NCBI GenBank assembly: GCA_017437345.1
Contig: JAFSBJ010000094.1
Location: 1-11,506, forward strand
Direction: 5' to 3'
DNA: 11,506 nucleotides
Origin: Clostridia bacterium
GTDB lineage: Bacteria > Bacillota_A > Clostridia > UMGS1810
A program made the translations under genes and the position numbers. This document shows, one piece after another, positions 5,083-11,506 of this stretch. The notes beneath the pieces are model-generated. The model had not been told where the DNA came from and searched no databases. It saw nothing but the letters and a program-made list of their open reading frames with translations. Position 1 is the stretch's first letter, and each line of letters opens with the position of its first letter.

Positions 5083-6990
5083 TTATACACTCGCCTTTTC
5101 TTCTCTCTCTGTTTTAAGGTGTGCTTTATTGAATTTTACATTATCTCTGATATAGGTAGGAACAACTTCCTCCATTATGTCGCGGATTTTATTATTATCC
5201 TGAGAATCAACAGCTTCTTTTAAAAGCTTAAGCTTTTCCTCCAGAACAGGCATATCTATTGTCATTGGTCTTCCGACAAATATCTTATTGTGTTTGGTTC
5301 CCTCAAGGCCTTCCTGATCCATTAAAAGTTCTTCATACAGCTTTTCACCCGGTCTGAGCCCAACAACTTCAATTTTAATATCCACATTTGGAATATAACC
5401 TGAAAGACGGATAAGGTTTTCGGCAAGGTCATATATTTTAACGGGTTTTCCCATATCAAGAACAAATATTTCTCCGCCTTTGGCATAGCATGCCGCCTGA
5501 ATAACAAGCTGAGCAGCTTCGGGAATTGTCATGAAAAATCTTGTTACATCCTTATGAGTTACCCTGACAGGCCCGCCGGAAGCAATCTGACGCTCAAAAA
5601 GCGGAATAACGCTTCCATTTGAGCCAAGAACATTTCCAAAGCGGACTGCAACGAAATCTGTTTCGCTTATTTTTTCCATGCACTGGATTATCATTTCGCA
5701 AAGTCGTTTTGATGCCCCCATAATGTTGGTAGGGTTAACAGCTTTATCTGTGGAAATCATAACAAATTTTTCAACGCCATATTCATGAGCTGTCATTGCA
5801 AGATTATATGTTCCGAAAACATTATTTTTAATTGCTTCTCCCGGACTTGTTTCCATCAGGGGAACATGCTTATGGGCGGCTGCATGAAATACAATATCGG
5901 GTTTGTATTCATTAAAAATTTCTTTGAGTCTTTCTCTGTCACGGATGGATGCAATTAAAACCGCAGGCTGGTTGCCGGGATATTTGATATTTAATTCCAT
6001 CTGGATATCATAGGCATTGTTTTCATATATATCAAGAATAACAAGACGCTGAGGAGAAAAACGCATTATCTGACGACAAAGCTCAGAACCGATAGAACCT
6101 CCTCCACCGCTTACCATAACGATTTTTCCTTTAACAAGGTCGGTTATTCCCTCGTTATCGAGAATTATGGGGTCTCTTTCAAGAAGGTCTTCGATTTTTA
6201 CATCACGAACACTTAAATTATTTTCTAAATCAAGAAGATCACAGATATTTGGAATGGTTTTCACCTTACATTTTGTTAAATTACATATTCTGAGAATATC
6301 AAGTCTGTCCTGAACATAGGCAGAAGGAATTGCCATAATGATGCTGTCTACATCCATATTTTCACAGATGCTTACTATATCTTCTCTGCCTCCAAGAACC
6401 TTATGACCATATAGGATTTTACCCTGCTTTGAAGCGTCATCATCTATAAAGCCAACAATTTCATAGGGGCTTGAATAATTACCGCCATAACTTCCGACAA
6501 TTATTCTTGCGGCATCTCCGGCACCTATTATGAGAACTCTGTTTTTGCCACCGCCTATGCCGGAGGCTTTGGATACGGTTTTTAAGGAAACTGTTTTATA
6601 TATTTCTTTAACAAAAAGACGGACAAGAATCATAATAAGAATTGAAATTACAGCTATTCCGCCATTTACTCTTCTAAGTGGTTCGGGGATAATTTTGAAT
6701 AATACAAGAAGCTCATTTACGCCAAGCTGAAAAAGGGCTGAAATTATGCCAACCCCTATGAATCTTGCAAGCTCTTCTGTTCCTGAATACTGCCACGCTA
6801 TTTTATACATTCTGAATATGAAATTTGCTAAAACTACAATTGCTATATATGTTCCGCCCGTATAGATGAGCGCTCCCTCAGGAAGCTCCATCTCAGGAAA
6901 AAGCATAATAGAAGTGAGCATGCGGGCTATAACAATTGAAAAAATATCAAAGAGCAAAATAAATCTGTTTTTCACTAATTTTTTTATCAT
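5083..6990 (-). CDS. Membrane-anchored nucleotide-sugar 4,6-dehydratase (CapD/PglF/FlaA1-like)
   Basis: This is a 635-residue polysaccharide-biosynthesis protein. Four hydrophobic helices (about 11-31, 43-61, 78-98, 110-127) anchor it in the membrane. A first nucleotide-binding-like domain starts with VLIIGAGDAA (152-161). The C-terminal short-chain-dehydrogenase domain has the NAD loop SGGGGSIGSE (294-303), STDKAVNP (413-420) and MGASK (424-428). Met424 replaces the usual Tyr of YxxxK, as in the large WbpM/PglF members that use Ser-Met-Lys. Relatives convert UDP-GlcNAc to a 4-keto-6-deoxy sugar, the first step to bacillosamine- or QuiNAc-type sugars, so the likely role is supplying such a sugar for a wall polysaccharide or glycan. 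The exact product cannot be read here. The ATG has AGAGGTG six bases upstream. The gene has its own promoter and terminator and no partner aminotransferase in the window. Confidence 0.92.
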   Translation of the reverse strand: MIKKLVKNRFILLFDIFSIVIARMLTSIMLFPEMELPEGALIYTGGTYIAIVVLANFIFRMYKIAWQYSGTEELARFIGVGIISALFQLGVNELLVLFKIIPEPLRRVNGGIAVISILIMILVRLFVKEIYKTVSLKTVSKASGIGGGKNRVLIIGAGDAARIIVGSYGGNYSSPYEIVGFIDDDASKQGKILYGHKVLGGREDIVSICENMDVDSIIMAIPSAYVQDRLDILRICNLTKCKVKTIPNICDLLDLENNLSVRDVKIEDLLERDPIILDNEGITDLVKGKIVMVSGGGGSIGSELCRQIMRFSPQRLVILDIYENNAYDIQMELNIKYPGNQPAVLIASIRDRERLKEIFNEYKPDIVFHAAAHKHVPLMETSPGEAIKNNVFGTYNLAMTAHEYGVEKFVMISTDKAVNPTNIMGASKRLCEMIIQCMEKISETDFVAVRFGNVLGSNGSVIPLFERQIASGGPVRVTHKDVTRFFMTIPEAAQLVIQAACYAKGGEIFVLDMGKPVKIYDLAENLIRLSGYIPNVDIKIEVVGLRPGEKLYEELLMDQEGLEGTKHNKIFVGRPMTIDMPVLEEKLKLLKEAVDSQDNNKIRDIMEEVVPTYIRDNVKFNKAHLKTEREEKASV

Positions 6991-7024
6991 AAGAACACCT
7001 CTGTTTTATTTTGCATACATATTT

Positions 7025-7054
7025 ATAATAGCACAAGTAAAGTCCGGGTGTCAA
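7025..7054 (-). promoter_or_regulatory. Sigma-A promoter of the sugar dehydratase gene
   Basis: A perfect TTGACA (7054-7049) and TATTAT (7030-7025) are 18 bases apart on the minus strand. The -10 is preceded by TGC, an extended -10 element. The predicted start near 7018 gives a leader of about 28 bases. Confidence 0.75.
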
Positions 7055-7120
7055 TTGAAAAATAAACCTGATATATTTTTTATAGTGAGACTACATATAA
7101 TAATCTGTTACTTTAAAAAC

Positions 7121-7157
7121 AAACCCCTCCTGCAGAGCATTTTCTGAGGAGAGGTTT
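7121..7157 (-). terminator. Rho-independent terminator of the lipid kinase gene
   Basis: An 11-bp outer stem (7121-7131 with 7147-7157) and an inner CAGA/TCTG helix stand five bases beyond the lipid kinase stop. TTTGTTTTT straddles its end on the minus strand. One pair is G-U on the minus transcript and a C/A mismatch on the plus, favouring the minus strand, though a T-run also follows on the plus strand. Confidence 0.8.
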
Positions 7158-7161
7158 TTTT

Positions 7162-8049
7162 CTACATCATAAGCTTTACTGCACTATGAAGAATATCTAC
7201 TTTTATATCGGAGCCGGGCTCTGCCTTTTCACCATCCAGGGACCATGGCATATCATCGGGAGCTGAAATTTTAAGAGATGATGCTCTGAAAAATTCAAAG
7301 CAGTCTTCTGTGAAATCGGAATTCATTATTCCGCGAACAATTTTGACTATATCTGCAGGGTTTTTCGGCATTTTCACAAGATAAATTTCAAAAACACCGT
7401 CATTGAAGCTTACAAGAGTCTCACTAAGCTTTACTATGCCGCCTATGGATGTGGAGTTGGCTATGGCGCCAAAAATATAGTCATCCTCGTAGACACCGCT
7501 TTCAGTTTCTATTTTCACATGGTTTGCCTTAATTTTGGTAAGCTCTTTTGTTCCTTCAAGAACATAGGCTGTGTGGCCAAGCATACTTTTAAGGCTTCGG
7601 GATGCATTATAGGAAACCGAGGTAAAAAGACCAAAGGACGCTATGTAGTTAAAATACCTTCCGTTTATAACTCCGATGTCCACAGGATATTCTTCGCCCT
7701 TTGCCGCCACGGTTGCCGCTTTTATATGGTCTGATGAAATATTGAGACTGCGGGCATAGTCGTTGGTGCTTCCACAGGGGATATAGCCAACAGGGATATT
7801 ATTCTCGCTTGTAAGAATTCCGGATATTGTTTCACTAAGCGTTCCATCACCGCCACAGCAAACTATTAAATCATATAATCGGCTGTTGCATGCGCTACGG
7901 GCAAATTCTATGGCATCTCCCTGAGCTGAGGTTATTCTGGTGGTAACAATACACCGGGCATCAGACAGAGTTTGAATTATGTCAAAAAGCATTGATTTTG
8001 GCTTAGACTTGCCTGAATTTGGATTTACAATAAGCATAACGCTTTTCAA
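7162..8049 (-). CDS. Diacylglycerol-kinase-family lipid kinase (DgkB/YegS type)
   Basis: This 295-residue soluble protein has the family's catalytic signature. NPNSGK opens the fold at residues 9-14, GGDGTLSE binds ATP at 66-73, and GSTNDYAR lies at 93-100 where many members have GTANDFAR. A beta-sandwich C-terminal domain follows, with SLDGEKAEPG near the end. Relatives phosphorylate diacylglycerol or other membrane lipids; in Firmicutes DgkB returns diacylglycerol released by wall-polymer synthesis to phospholipid synthesis, which would fit the envelope genes nearby. The lipid substrate is inferred. The start is a TTG at 8049 with GGAGG eight bases upstream; the ATG four codons later is too far from that site. 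It has its own promoter, back to back with that of the SLH-domain gene, and its own terminator. Confidence 0.92.
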   Translation of the reverse strand: MKSVMLIVNPNSGKSKPKSMLFDIIQTLSDARCIVTTRITSAQGDAIEFARSACNSRLYDLIVCCGGDGTLSETISGILTSENNIPVGYIPCGSTNDYARSLNISSDHIKAATVAAKGEEYPVDIGVINGRYFNYIASFGLFTSVSYNASRSLKSMLGHTAYVLEGTKELTKIKANHVKIETESGVYEDDYIFGAIANSTSIGGIVKLSETLVSFNDGVFEIYLVKMPKNPADIVKIVRGIMNSDFTEDCFEFFRASSLKISAPDDMPWSLDGEKAEPGSDIKVDILHSAVKLMM

Positions 8050-8055
8050 AGCATA

Positions 8056-8062
8056 TTCCTCC
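8056..8062 (-). promoter_or_regulatory. Ribosome binding site deciding the TTG start of the lipid kinase
   Basis: The minus strand reads GGAGGAA here, with the GGAGG core eight bases from the TTG at 8049-8047. The alternative ATG further in would be about 20 bases from this site. Confidence 0.7.
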
Positions 8063-8085
8063 AGACATTATTTTCTTTCGTAATG

Positions 8086-8114
8086 AGTATATTACACAAA
8101 ATACTATTTGTCAA
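8086..8114 (-). promoter_or_regulatory. Sigma-A promoter of the lipid kinase gene
   Basis: A perfect TTGACA (8114-8109) and TATACT (8091-8086) are 17 bases apart on the minus strand, with a predicted start near 8079. Its -35 box lies 30 bases from the -35 of the divergent SLH-gene promoter. Confidence 0.8.
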
Positions 8115-8144
8115 TTGATTTTTTCGATGGGAATATGCGGCACA

Positions 8145-8173
8145 TTGACTTTTATGCGGTTTTATGGTATGAT
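8145..8173 (+). promoter_or_regulatory. Sigma-A promoter of the SLH-trpS-wecA-wecB run
   Basis: TTGACT (8145-8150) and TATGAT (8168-8173) are 17 bases apart. Transcription should start near 8180, giving a leader of about 40 bases ending in AAGGTGA before the ATG. It is the only clear promoter in the plus-strand run. Confidence 0.75.
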
Positions 8174-8220
8174 AATTCAGTTATATTTTAAGCTTTTAAA
8201 AGCATTAAAAAGGTGATTTT

Positions 8221-8901
8221 ATGAAAAAAACTTTATGCCTCATTTCAGCTATTGTTTTTTGCTTTTCATCCTGTGTTTCTTATGCGAGTATGACAAAAGA
8301 TGACGCAATAAATCATTTTAATGATGTTTCATCTGGAAAGGTTATTGAATTTTCAGATATAGCCTCCTACCCCTGGGCACAAAAGCCTATAATAGCTCTT
8401 GCAGAGCGCGGAATTGTAAACGGTGTGGGAGATGGGATGTTTTTGCCCCAGAACACAGTTTCCAGATTTGAATTCATAAAAATGATAACAGGTGTTTGCG
8501 GGATTGTTAATGAAAATGCTCAGGCAAACTACATTGACCTTAACAAAACTCACTGGGCATACAGCTATGTTGCAAGTGCTTATGAAATGGGACTTCTGGA
8601 TATTTATTCCGAAAAGATATTTAACGGAGCGGCTCCCATAACAAGAGAAGAAATAGCATATGTTAGCGTTAAGGCAATGATTAAAGCAGGACTTATAGAT
8701 GAAAAACAGGCTATTTTACCGGATTTTTCCGACAAAGATAAAATGAGCGAATTTTCGCTTATGCCTATTGCCCGTCTGGCATCGCTCGGAGTTATAAACG
8801 GACGCGACGACGGAAGCTTCGGGCCAAAAGATTTTGCAACAAGAGCAGAATCGGCAAAGATTGTGTATAATGTGCTTAGCATAGCAGAGAATAATTTCTG
8901 A
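8221..8901 (+). CDS. Exported S-layer-homology (SLH) domain protein, three SLH repeats only
   Basis: The 226-residue product starts with a signal peptide: MKK, a hydrophobic core to about residue 19, and likely cleavage after SYA at 22. Almost all the rest is three SLH repeats, roughly 44-94, 104-155 and 169-219. Each ends in a version of the TRAE motif: SRFEF (81-85), TREEI (141-145) and TRAES (207-211). DGMFLP (71-76) and DGSFGP (197-202) are the typical turns. SLH trimers bind pyruvylated secondary wall polymers and hold proteins on the cell surface. Here there is no attached enzymatic or structural domain, so it may be a small surface anchor or cap. It heads a run containing trpS and two wall-polymer genes. 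FSSC at 15-18 is a poor lipobox, so a lipoprotein is unlikely. The ATG has AAGGTGA upstream. Confidence 0.9.
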   Translation: MKKTLCLISAIVFCFSSCVSYASMTKDDAINHFNDVSSGKVIEFSDIASYPWAQKPIIALAERGIVNGVGDGMFLPQNTVSRFEFIKMITGVCGIVNENAQANYIDLNKTHWAYSYVASAYEMGLLDIYSEKIFNGAAPITREEIAYVSVKAMIKAGLIDEKQAILPDFSDKDKMSEFSLMPIARLASLGVINGRDDGSFGPKDFATRAESAKIVYNVLSIAENNF

Positions 8902-8922
8902 TGATATAAAAGGAGTAGACAA

Positions 8923-9918
8923 ATGGACGACAAAAAAATTATTTTTTCAGGAATTCAGCCAACAGGCTGCATAACACTTGGCAACTATCTGGGAGCCTTA
9001 AAAAACTGGGTTAACCTTCAGAAGGATTACAACTGCATTTTTTCTGTTGTTGACCTTCATTCTATAACTGTGAGACAAGACCCGATAGAACTAAGAAAAA
9101 GATGTATGAGCTTTTTGATGCAGTATCTTGCATGCGGAATAGACGGAGAGGAAAACATTGTTTATTTCCAGTCACATGTCAGCGCTCATGCTGAGCTTGC
9201 ATGGATTCTCAACTGCTACACATATATGGGAGAGCTTAGTCGTATGACTCAGTTCAAGGATAAATCATCAAAGCATGCCGACAATATTAATGCAGGTCTT
9301 TTTACATATCCTGTTCTGATGGCTGCAGATATTTTATTATATCAGACAGATTTAGTTCCTGTTGGAATAGATCAGAAGCAGCACCTTGAGCTTTGCTGCG
9401 ATATTGCAAAGAGATTTAACGGTGTTTATGGTGATGTGTTTAAGATTCCTCAGGGCTACATCCCCAAAGAAGGTGCAAAGGTTATGAGCCTTCAGGAGCC
9501 AACATCAAAAATGAGCAAATCTGATCCGAATGTGAACGGATTTATATCTATTCTCGATGACAGCGATACAATAAGAAGAAAATTCAAACGAGCTGTGACT
9601 GATTCCGACGGAGAAATTGCCTACAGAGAGGGTAAAGACGGAATAAACAACCTTCTCAGCATTTACTCTGCTGTTACAAATCAGACTATTGAAGACAGCG
9701 TTAACGAATTTGCAGGACTTGGCTACGGAGTTTTCAAGGAAAGAGTTGCTGAGGCTGTTATCGAAGAATTAAGACCTGTTCGCGAAAGATATGAAGAGCT
9801 TGAAAAGAATAAAGACTACATAAAGCAGATTTACACAGAGGGTGCAAAAAGAGCCAATTATCTGGCAGCTAAAACTCTCAGAAAAATTCACAGAAAGCTC
9901 GGATATGTTGACAGATAA
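8923..9918 (+). CDS. trpS: Tryptophanyl-tRNA synthetase
   Basis: This 331-residue class I synthetase charges tRNA-Trp. It has the family's usual length and features: SGIQPTGCITLGNYLGA near the N-terminus with the HIGH equivalent TLGN at 18-21, the tryptophan-pocket segment YPVLMAADILLYQTD (129-143), VGIDQKQH (147-154) and the KMSKS loop at 196-200. The ATG has AAAAGGAG seven to eight bases upstream. The gene lies 21 bases after the SLH gene and 31 bases before the wecA-like gene, with no terminator or convincing promoter in either gap, so it is probably carried in the envelope transcript. No T-box leader or tryptophan-responsive leader fits in the 21-base gap. Whether it is the only trpS of the genome cannot be known from this window. 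Confidence 0.97.
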   Translation: MDDKKIIFSGIQPTGCITLGNYLGALKNWVNLQKDYNCIFSVVDLHSITVRQDPIELRKRCMSFLMQYLACGIDGEENIVYFQSHVSAHAELAWILNCYTYMGELSRMTQFKDKSSKHADNINAGLFTYPVLMAADILLYQTDLVPVGIDQKQHLELCCDIAKRFNGVYGDVFKIPQGYIPKEGAKVMSLQEPTSKMSKSDPNVNGFISILDDSDTIRRKFKRAVTDSDGEIAYREGKDGINNLLSIYSAVTNQTIEDSVNEFAGLGYGVFKERVAEAVIEELRPVRERYEELEKNKDYIKQIYTEGAKRANYLAAKTLRKIHRKLGYVDR

Positions 9919-9949
9919 AAAGTATAATGCTTTAAGGTTGTGATGGTGT

Positions 9950-11035
9950 ATGGATATTAAGGATTTAGTTTTTTGCTTTACGATAGCTTTTGCAATATCT
10001 CTGGCGGCAACACCTTTTGTTATAAATCTTGCTCACAAAATCGGTGCGGTTGATGTGCCGGATAGTGAAAGGCGTGTTCACAAAAAGCCGATTCCCCGTC
10101 TTGGCGGGCTTGCAATATTTTATGGTTTCCTTGTTGCGCTTTTATGCTTTGCAAAGATTGACGAACAATTAAGAGGAATTCTTATCGGCTCGCTTATTAT
10201 TGTGGGTGTTGGGATTATTGATGATGTAAAGCAGCTCAGAGCCCTTGTAAAGCTTGGTGCTCAGCTTCTGGCAGCTATTATAGCGGTTAGCCATAATGTG
10301 AGGATAACGGCGATAAGTGTGCCGGGATTTATTTCGGAAACAGGTGTTTTACAGCTTGGAGTTTTGAGTATTCCAATTACAATTGCATGGATTGTGGGAG
10401 TTACAAATGCGGTAAACCTTATTGACGGTCTTGACGGGCTGGCGGTTGGAGTTTCTTCAATTGCATCATTTTCTCTTTTCTTTATAGCCATCCTTGGCGG
10501 TGAGCAGAATGTTGCCATTATTTCTGCAGCTCTTGCAGGCGGTTGTCTTGGATTCTTTCCATATAATTTTAACCCTGCCAAAATCTTTATGGGTGATACA
10601 GGGTCACAGTTTCTTGGATTTATGCTATCGGCAATATGTATTCAGGGATTATTCAAGGGATATGTAGTTATATCCTTTATCATTCCCCTTCTTATTTTAG
10701 GGCTTCCTCTTTTTGACACAGTATTTGCAATTATAAGACGAGCATGGAATCACAAGCCCATTATGGGAGCAGACAGAGGACACCTGCACCACAGACTTTT
10801 AGACAACGGATTTTCACAAAAGCAGACTGTGGCTATTTTATATGTTATTGCATCAATTCTTGGAATAAGCGCTGTGCTTGTTCTTGAAAGAGGAGCATAT
10901 GTGGCATGTATGCTGATTCTGATTGCTATGAGCGTTGCATTTGGGCTTTATAAGCTTTTCAGAAAAAGATTCAACGAAAGAAAAAGACTCAGAGACGAAC
11001 AAAATAAAAACTCCGGAAAGGAAAAGAATATATGA
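9950..11035 (+). CDS. wecA: Undecaprenyl-phosphate GlcNAc-1-phosphate transferase (WecA/TagO-like, MraY family)
   Basis: This 361-residue integral membrane enzyme has about ten hydrophobic helices and a basic cytoplasmic tail from about 335. It transfers a sugar-1-phosphate, in this subfamily usually GlcNAc-1-P, from UDP-sugar to undecaprenyl phosphate and so starts wall teichoic acid or other lipid-linked polymers. Visible motifs are [13 protein letters not shown] (41-53), the Asp pair at 91-92, [10 protein letters not shown] (156-165), [12 protein letters not shown] (213-224) and [13 protein letters not shown] (275-287). The HxHHR loop is that of WecA/TagO rather than of the peptidoglycan enzyme MraY. 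The ATG follows a weak GGTTGTGATGGTG stretch 31 bases after trpS. Its TGA overlaps the next gene's ATG by four bases, which fits joint production of a UDP-ManNAc-containing linkage unit. The sugar donor is inferred from the subfamily. Confidence 0.93.
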   Translation: MDIKDLVFCFTIAFAISLAATPFVINLAHKIGAVDVPDSERRVHKKPIPRLGGLAIFYGFLVALLCFAKIDEQLRGILIGSLIIVGVGIIDDVKQLRALVKLGAQLLAAIIAVSHNVRITAISVPGFISETGVLQLGVLSIPITIAWIVGVTNAVNLIDGLDGLAVGVSSIASFSLFFIAILGGEQNVAIISAALAGGCLGFFPYNFNPAKIFMGDTGSQFLGFMLSAICIQGLFKGYVVISFIIPLLILGLPLFDTVFAIIRRAWNHKPIMGADRGHLHHRLLDNGFSQKQTVAILYVIASILGISAVLVLERGAYVACMLILIAMSVAFGLYKLFRKRFNERKRLRDEQNKNSGKEKNI

Positions 11036-11506
11036 TTAAGGTAATGTCTGTTTTTGGCACAAGACCGGAAGCAATAAAAATGGCTCCTCTTGTTAAGGAG
11101 CTTGAGAAAAACCCGGAAATAGAATCAATTGTTACCGTTACAGCTCAGCACAGAGAAATGCTGGACCAGGTTCTTGAAATATTTAATATAAAACCCGACT
11201 ATGACCTCAATATAATGAAACAGGGACAAACCCTTGCCGACATCACAACAAGAGCACTAAACGGTCTTGACGAAGTTATAAAAGAAGCTAAGCCAGATAT
11301 AATCCTTGTGCATGGAGATACCTCCACCACCTTTGCAGGAGCGCTTGCCGCGTTTTATAATCAGGTAAAGATTGGGCATGTTGAGGCAGGCCTGAGAACC
11401 TATGACAAATATTCTCCATTCCCGGAAGAAATGAACAGAAAGCTCACAGGAGCTATGACTGATTTACATTTCTCTCCTACTATTTCAAACAAGAATAATC
11501 TTTTAA
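11032..11506 (+). CDS. wecB: UDP-N-acetylglucosamine 2-epimerase, non-hydrolysing (WecB/MnaA-like), N-terminal 158 residues
   Basis: The frame opens at ATG in an ATGA overlap with the wecA-like gene and runs off the right edge, leaving less than half of the usual roughly 370 residues. It starts [20 protein letters not shown], the typical N-terminus, followed by [30 protein letters not shown] and [18 protein letters not shown], all hallmarks of the family. The enzyme interconverts UDP-GlcNAc and UDP-ManNAc in the cytoplasm; UDP-ManNAc is the second sugar of the teichoic-acid linkage unit and of several surface polysaccharides. GGAAAGGAAAAG just upstream serves as ribosome binding site inside the end of wecA. 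The pairing with wecA strongly suggests one pathway. Confidence 0.93.
   Translation, partial: MIKVMSVFGTRPEAIKMAPLVKELEKNPEIESIVTVTAQHREMLDQVLEIFNIKPDYDLNIMKQGQTLADITTRALNGLDEVIKEAKPDIILVHGDTSTTFAGALAAFYNQVKIGHVEAGLRTYDKYSPFPEEMNRKLTGAMTDLHFSPTISNKNNLL

Noticed and set aside
8263..8290. Lipoprotein reading of the SLH protein (FSSC)
   Set aside because: The -3 residue is Phe, which is poor for a lipobox, and a normal signal-peptidase site SYA lies just downstream.
9923..9928. Promoter between trpS and the wecA-like gene (TATAAT)
   Set aside because: The hexamer is perfect, but the 17-base position upstream reads CGGATA and there is no TG extension. The TTGACA nearby is only nine bases away.
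1..11506. CRISPR array, rRNA genes or insertion sequences
   Set aside because: No regularly spaced repeats, rRNA-like segments or transposase motifs were seen on either strand.

Overview
The window looks like a chromosomal segment of a low-GC Gram-positive bacterium of the class Clostridia. The signs are AT-rich DNA, strong GGAGG-type ribosome binding sites, TTG starts, compact sigma-A promoters, a one-chain glycyl-tRNA synthetase, an SLH surface protein and Firmicutes-type wall-polymer genes. The sequence alone does not support a narrower placement. No plasmid, phage, CRISPR array or insertion sequence is visible, and no gene-free stretch exceeds about 205 bases.

Region 1 (1-1839, minus strand): a two-gene unit in which a CAT/E2-fold acyltransferase-like protein overlaps the start of an acyl-CoA-ligase-type adenylating enzyme that runs off the left edge. 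The acyltransferase has Glu where the family's catalytic His normally sits. Region 2 (1907-2600): a small accessory-looking island with a four-helix-bundle (S23/bAvd-like) gene, a 54-codon ORF that may be a gene fragment, a palindrome and a purine/pyrimidine-rich tract. Region 3 (2601-4957 plus the promoter to 5029, minus strand): a translation block with a CAU-anticodon tRNA that has its own promoter and terminator, trmO (tRNA t6A methyltransferase) and glyS. A terminator sits between glyS and trmO.

Region 4 (5040-8114, minus strand): a membrane-anchored nucleotide-sugar 4,6-dehydratase (FlaA1/PglF/CapD type) and a diacylglycerol-kinase-family lipid kinase, each with its own promoter and terminator. 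Region 5 (8145-11506, plus strand): a run reading SLH-domain protein, trpS, wecA/tagO-like phosphoglycosyltransferase and wecB-like UDP-GlcNAc 2-epimerase (cut by the right edge). Its promoter is back to back with the lipid kinase promoter.

The right half is about the cell envelope. The WecA-like enzyme would start a polymer on undecaprenyl phosphate, WecB would supply UDP-ManNAc, the dehydratase would supply a deoxy-amino-sugar precursor, and the SLH protein would bind a wall polysaccharide. The tryptophanyl-tRNA synthetase gene inside that run is out of place functionally. Most genes are ordinary. The less ordinary items are the His-to-Glu acyltransferase/ligase pair, the small island beside the tRNA, and the trmO gene directly behind a terminator.
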